The translations under genes were made by a program, and so were the position numbers. Of a stretch of 64,000 nt of DNA, positions 1 to 64,000 are shown in pieces (position 1 is the first letter of the stretch; the number at the start of each line of letters is the position of its first letter). Under the pieces are notes generated by a model. That model saw only the letters and a program-made list of their open reading frames with translations. It was not told the DNA's origin and made no database searches. The DNA is taken from assembly GCF_901709675.1 (NCBI RefSeq), contig NC_051088.1, forward strand, positions 14,237,693 through 14,301,692, in the 5' to 3' direction. The stretch comes from Syngnathus acus. Its lineage: Eukaryota; Chordata; Actinopteri; Syngnathiformes; Syngnathidae.

Positions 1-3000
1 TGTTAATGGAATCTGCATTTTACTTGAAAAAAATGTTAGCGGGTGAATAAGAATCAGTCGTGTCTGGTGGAGCGAGCTGATGGTGGGTGTTCCCAAGAAT
101 TAAGATCATGGCGGCGTGGAGAGGTGTCACTTATTGAGATGGTGTGGATAAAGACTGCCGAGAAGAAAGTTGCATTGCATGTAATGAAATGAACCACCTT
201 TAAAATTCCTTTGCATCGCATTTTTATGCCCGCTGCCTTTTCCAGTTCATTTGTGCTACCTTGACTTGCCTCGGACTAAATCAACATGGCTCTGGGTCAT
301 ATTTTGAATTTCAATGCGATTTTGATACACGTATAAAAAATGTTTTGGCTTGAAATGTTTGTGATTTACCCACGGTAATTTGTTGTCTTTCATTTTTGTC
401 ACCCCGCGAGTGAGCCACCGAATTGCAAAGATGTGTCACTCCTTTCCTTCTTCTTGACACCGCTATTGTCGACGAACAATAGTCGGTTTGATGAGGGTAA
501 TTATTAAACTTATGTCACTGACAAAGAAAGCGGAGAAGTCTTGCATCCTGGTGTAGGTGGGAAAGAAAACAATGGCTGCATGTTTGGAAAGCAAAGAGGC
601 TACGTTTCTGTTTCCATATGCTGCTGAATGTCAATAGCATGCACTGCAGAGTGCTACATTATGGAATGGAGGCTCGCCTGATGTTTTCTCATGTTCTGAG
701 CAGACCAGCAATCAAATATTCATTTTCAAGCTTTCAACTTGAAGACTGTTTCTGAAGTTGTCACAATGGACATATGGATCCCTGTTGGATTTGAACAACT
801 TTATCAGATGGAGGAAGCTTGTCTCTGAGGGACCTTTTTTTTTTACCCGGATACATTATTTGTCTGAAGGCTGTTGCCATTTATCAAATAACATTTGTTT
901 TGAAAGTACCAAAAAATCATAAATATATTATTTAAAAAGTGCTGTTGAGAATGAGGCCACTGTGCGGTTCCAGTAAACTGCTGACCAAGCACATTTTTAT
1001 TTACATCTGTCAAATTTCAAATTCAAACTCTTTGAATATCATCATCATTATTTTCACGTGTGTAAAACTATCCCATGTTCATTTCACATCAAGGCTGGAA
1101 GAGCCTCAACAACATTTTTGTTCCCTGCAGCTTGACACAAAGGGAATCACTTTTGACTTGAAAACAAAACGAGAGCGCCGCAGTCGCTAATTGTTCTGCA
1201 GGGTTTCCTCGCAGCCGTCTGGCATGCGTAAGCTTGCTAAATTATTTTTGCTTGCTGGTTGGCGACTTGCCAAAGACACATTCAAAATGGAGAATCACTC
1301 GCATCAAACTTTAATCATTTGTCAGAATTGAGATTTATACTTTGCCCCACTTTTAAAATCCTCTCTAAGTTAAAAATCCCCTGAAGTTGTTCACAATTCT
1401 TATGCCTTACTTCTGACCCCAAAGCATTTCCTAAAGGAAACATAAACAAATATTATGAAGTGGCGTTGCTTTAAAACTAGCACAATACACATGCCTGCCT
1501 GGATTTGGTACACAAGTCCTGGCCTCTACAGACAGCTGATGTTTATCTGCACAAATCCCCCCCCCCACCCCTCCCCTCCCCTAACCCTGACCAAACGGCT
1601 GCTCAAAGTGCCAGTGTGCATACTGAGTTTCACCGAGCGAGGACAGCAATGCAGTGGCAGCAAAGATTCCATCGCTGAGATGTCTAGACACATTTCTTCA
1701 GACACCAAAGGAATTTTTTCACTTTTTTTTTCACGTGCTTTATTAACGTTAAATGTTCTGCATCTGTTTTCTAATCCACCGTGATATGAGGGCTCCCCCC
1801 CCAATGTGACTCAAATAAAGAAAATATATTTTAAAAGCGAAAACATTTTTTTAAGTTGCTCTCTGCTCAAAGTAAGAGTATCGCATAGTTAAGTTGTATC
1901 GGACCTATGGCTAAAAGACAGGTGCCATTATTGCTCCAATGTTTGATTGTGTGCTGATAACATCTTAGTTTTAAACTCATTTCCAAAGAGACCATTCCCA
2001 GGTTTCCCGCTTCCATCAGATGGAGGCTTTTCCTCAGAACAAGGTGTTTTCCAGCGAGTGCTCAGCACTCATCCATTATGGATGCTGCGTTTTAGAAGGT
2101 GGATCTGTGCAGATTATATAAATATCTCCTTTTCATTCCCAGCAGGATGGGAACTGTGTTAGTGTACAGGGCATCGTTCTGATGCCGTGTTGATGTAAAA
2201 GAAAGAGAAGTGCTGCGGATGCTAGAAGACATAAAAGCTGTCTAGAATTCATGCAAATCTTTCAAAACCTTCTCATTAATAAGGCGAGCTCAAAATTGGG
2301 GAAAACGTGTTATTTTGGAGTAGTGACGTCGATATATCTTTGGTGGAATAACTGAAAAAGCCATGGGGCTTCAGAATTTGTGGTCTTGCATGCTATGGCC
2401 ACAGTAGGAGGCTTTGTTTACATAGACGGGAGCAGCATGGAATACAAGAACCTCACATATACTGACGAAGCTGAGATGCTCAGAAGAAGACCAAGAAGAA
2501 ATGTGCAGCCCAAGCACTATATATACTGAGCAAGTGGAATATTGATATAAAGAGCAGATGCTTATGAAGGAATATTCCATTCGTCCATTTGGCACATCTT
2601 CGATCTGGTCACTTAAGTGTTGGACTCGATCATAATTCACTTGGGATGGACTGATAACCAATAAATGAATTGACCCACATAATATGTTTACAACATGTTT
2701 GGCTAAAATGGTTTTTGTCTCAGTATGACTGTTAGAATTTTGTACAACTTAGCAAGAGAATGGAATAAGCCAATCTGCTTCATGGAAACTCCATAAGGTC
2801 AGATCTGGATCATACGTAAAGCCAGAAAGGCATGTTGAATTCAGCCCAAAAAAAAGGCACCTTCCTCTTTCATACCACACTTATCAAACAAAGTAGGCTT
2901 CAAAGCAAAGCTCACCGCCCTGTGATTGACAGGTAATCAGTTGAGGATGTATCCATCCTCTCTTCATAAGTCAGCTTCCCTGTCACCCTGACCATGATAT

Positions 3001-3374
3001 GTGGTATAGAACTAGAAATATTTTTTAAGCGTCGAGACAGGAATATACCATCAGTTCATCGTTAACATTTGTATACTGGAATACCCAATGGCAGCAAATC
3101 TGGTCCGCTCAAGGTAAAAGGAAAATAATTCACTGTGGAAAGCGCTCGAGGAGTGAAATCCAAAACATGATCTCTTGGGCCAACCTGGACTTAAAAAAGG
3201 TGAAAAGAGTTCATGGCCTTGCTTTACGTGCCAGACGTGTTTCGCTTGAATTGGATTTCAAATGATTTATTAACCTTTAACTGTGTGGGGTACTAATGCG
3301 AGGAAGCACATTTCCCTCTATTTTTCCTTTACTTTTGAATGTTGCTAATATGCTTTTCCTCTTTTTCTCCACAG
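1..3374. other. Non-coding DNA upstream of grm4 (probably 5' intron or distal leader)
   Basis: No open frame here resembles a known protein. The block ends in a pyrimidine-rich tract followed by CACAG at 3370-3374, a strong splice acceptor, so at least its 3' part is best read as an intron between a 5' non-coding exon and the exon carrying the start codon. A C-rich tract lies at about 1557-1585 and short T or A runs are scattered. I could not identify a first exon or core promoter; the first exon may lie outside the window. Confidence 0.5.
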
Positions 3375-3777
3375 GCACTTTCCGTGCAGTCCGCTGGGCC
3401 CTCGTGTGAATTTCCCCCAGCCTGAAGGACAGCAAGAAAGCCAGGAGCTCCATAGTGATTTCCCCACAAGCACAAGAAAGGCTAACGTGCTTCCTTTTGT
3501 TTTCTACTCAAGCTGTCTAAGAATGCTCTTTGCAGTTTCACTCTCGGCTCTCTCTACATCGTTGAGGTTGTGCACGTAGTGACCGCATTCCACTGCAGGA
3601 AGACTGAAAAAGCAAAGAAGAAAAGAGCCATACCCAACAAACCTGCACTAGGATAATTAATTGTGTCCTCGCTGGAAAGAAGATGACTTTGGTCTGAATA
3701 TTGTGGCGTTTGCATGTGCGTTTATGCGTGCTCACCTCTTTTATGGTCAAAGGGTGACAGGTGGCTGCTGATTCAAA
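3375..3777 (+). other. grm4: grm4 5'UTR part of the first coding exon, with upstream ATGs
   Basis: The leader runs from the acceptor AG at 3373-3374 to the ATG at 3778. It contains several upstream ATGs. One at 3523 has 17 codons. One at 3683 has four codons. One at 3714 runs out of frame across the true start to 3902. One at 3724 is in the receptor frame but stops at 3769-3771, two codons before the true ATG. That stop fixes 3778 as the first usable in-frame start. The start context CAAAATGA has A at -3. The leader's 5' boundary is inferred from the splice-site sequence only. Confidence 0.6.
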
Positions 3778-62368
<58,591 letters not shown>

Positions 62369-63990
62369 GAGGCAGCCGAGTGTGAGCCCAAGGAGAGATA
62401 CTAGAAGATATGCTGCCGCACAGACGAAAGCTGGGATTGAAAGGATGTCATATTTTTTTAGATAATAAACACCACTTCTATCAGACATGAGTCGAATGCA
62501 AGCAAGAGATGAGGGATGAAAAGTCGGGAACCGTTCATTTCCCCCTTCCCTGAGACACATAATGTTGGGTTGTGATGTTTCCAGGCACAGGATGAATGCG
62601 CCACCTCAAACCAACACTTTGTTTGCTTTCAGAAGTCAATAGCACATATTTCAGGCATCTCCTTGGCTGAGCCATTCGACTCACTCAAAAAACAAACAAT
62701 AAAAACCTAGGTGGTGGGGGATGAACTAAATCTTGATGGAGTTGCTACTCGTCAAACTGTACACTGCCTTACAAGAGTTTGTGAACTAACCATATCTGGC
62801 GACAGTCAAAAAGAAATCGCTCGGTCATTCCGATTTATTTGTGTTTTCTATCAGTGTTTCATAATTGTGTCAACATCGCCATCAATTTTTGGGGCAAACC
62901 TAATGTACAGTCCCAGAGCATGCTTGTGGGCGCATCACGTGTACTGTGCTGTGTTGTCAATGGAATGCGATGTGTCATGATTGTCATTAACAGTAGCGAC
63001 CATTAGCCAACCTCTGAAAACGGAGTCCAACAACACAGAAGTTGATTTGTTTAGCTCAATGAGGATATGGAGTCTACTTTAAAAATGTCCAATTAAATGG
63101 CCCATATTTAATTAATCTTTTGTTTTTATGGAATATATTTGGGATCCCCCCCCCTTACACGGGATTTTGGAAGCTGTTATTGATAGTTACAAAATCAAGG
63201 CTGATCGTGTATTCTAGCATCCATTCCCTTCATTTTGTGCACTGACCTCTCATCTCTCACGGACCGCTCATGGTGTCGTATGCTTTGCGTAACGTCTGAG
63301 TGCATTCTGTTCAAACACTACGAAAGAACTCAGTGTACAAAATCGAAATGTGTAAACTCCACTTCTGTCGTCTGTCTCTCTAATTCTCCTTCCGTATTCC
63401 TCGTGAAAAGAGCAACTCTTGAATTTGTCACAATACTTATCCTCAGCCATGCAGAATACGTTTGTTGCATGTCGAAAAATGTAAGTCATGTGAACAACTT
63501 GATATTCAGGTCTGATGTCCCGGAAGGTAACTGTTGAAGAGAATTATAACACACCAAGGGATTGGGTTTTATTAAAAATTCTTGCAGCTCTCAGCTAGAA
63601 GAATGGTTTTAAGATATTGCTGCATAGGCATTTTTTTCCATTATTTGGATAAAGTATTGTTTGTGGGAAAAGTGTTTGTGATAATGAATACACTTAACGG
63701 CTTTTTTTGTCACAATATTGCTTTTATTTTTCTAAAACATTGTATGTGGAACAAAATAAAAAAAATGTTAAGTGCTGAGTTTTGAAACTACTGTAAGTGG
63801 CAAGTAAATGTATGTTTACAAATGGTTTCATCATGTTTGCTTTATGTATGGAAATTATTTAAAAAAAAGGGAAACAAAAATAAATACAGTGCCTGGATAT
63901 TTATGAATTATCTATAGAAAAGAATACAGATGTGTAGAGCATGTTCATTTTTATACGAGATGTTTCTAATAAAAGCACACTTTTCGTAAT
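62369..63990 (+). other. grm4: Probable grm4 3'UTR with polyadenylation signals
   Basis: No competing gene is visible after the stop. AATAAA hexamers lie at 62464, 62698, 63755, 63879 and 63968. The last is followed about 20 nt later by a T/G-rich stretch (ATGTGTTTT at the window end), which is the best candidate for the final cleavage site. Pumilio-like TGTATGT motifs occur near 63740 and 63810. The 3' limit is inferred and could lie upstream at an earlier signal, or beyond the window. Confidence 0.55.
63968..63973 (+). terminator. grm4: Candidate distal poly(A) signal AATAAA
   Basis: TCTAATAAAAGCACAC precedes a GT-rich stretch at the end of the window. The context fits a cleavage and polyadenylation site near 63990. 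It is one of five AATAAA hexamers after the stop codon. Confidence 0.5.
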
Positions 63991-64000
63991 AATGTGTTTT

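Overview
The window is vertebrate nuclear DNA, almost certainly from a teleost fish and probably a percomorph. It holds one recognisable protein-coding gene on the + strand: a complete grm4, which encodes the group III metabotropic glutamate receptor mGlu4. I rebuilt ten coding exons by matching splice sites, codon phase and the known mGlu4 protein architecture: 3778-4284, 32691-32907, 43245-43380, 45057-45211, 46106-46246, 51164-51364, 55008-55144, 56487-57422, 60039-60285 and 62319-62368. They total 2,727 nt, or 908 codons plus stop; human mGlu4 has 912 residues. All phases close, all introns are GT-AG, and the last coding exon is only 50 nt.

Layout: 1-3374 is non-coding and ends in a strong splice acceptor, so at least one 5' non-coding exon lies further upstream. 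3375-3777 is 5'UTR carrying several upstream ATGs. 3778-62368 is the coding span, with nine introns from 0.9 to 28.4 kb. 62369 to about 63990 is the probable 3'UTR, with an AATAAA at 63968 just before the window end. The receptor has a signal peptide, a Venus-flytrap glutamate-binding domain (exons 1-7), a nine-cysteine linker and most of the seven-helix domain (exon 8), and TM7 plus the cytoplasmic tail (exons 9-10). I found no convincing second gene, no RNA gene and no nested gene on the other strand.

The introns carry teleost-style mobile elements and simple repeats. These include a hAT-type element with a perfect 8-bp target duplication (57527-58237). A TA-flanked family with ends of the type CCGTAATTTTCGGACTATAA is present, and two of its copies keep the same short acidic reading-frame tail. 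tRNA-like-headed SINE-type repeats tailed with (TCCA)n also occur, one with a nested insertion. There are hAT-like ends of the TGTCAAAC and CTTCTCAA types, a LINE 3' fragment, a telomere-like minisatellite and several long microsatellites.

Nothing points to a novel multi-gene system. The best leads are the repeat-family reading-frame remnant, the interstitial telomere-like arrays, the uORF-rich leader, and a Ser-to-Leu change at the start of TM2. Repeat family names rest on recognition of end sequences and flanking duplications, not on a database search.
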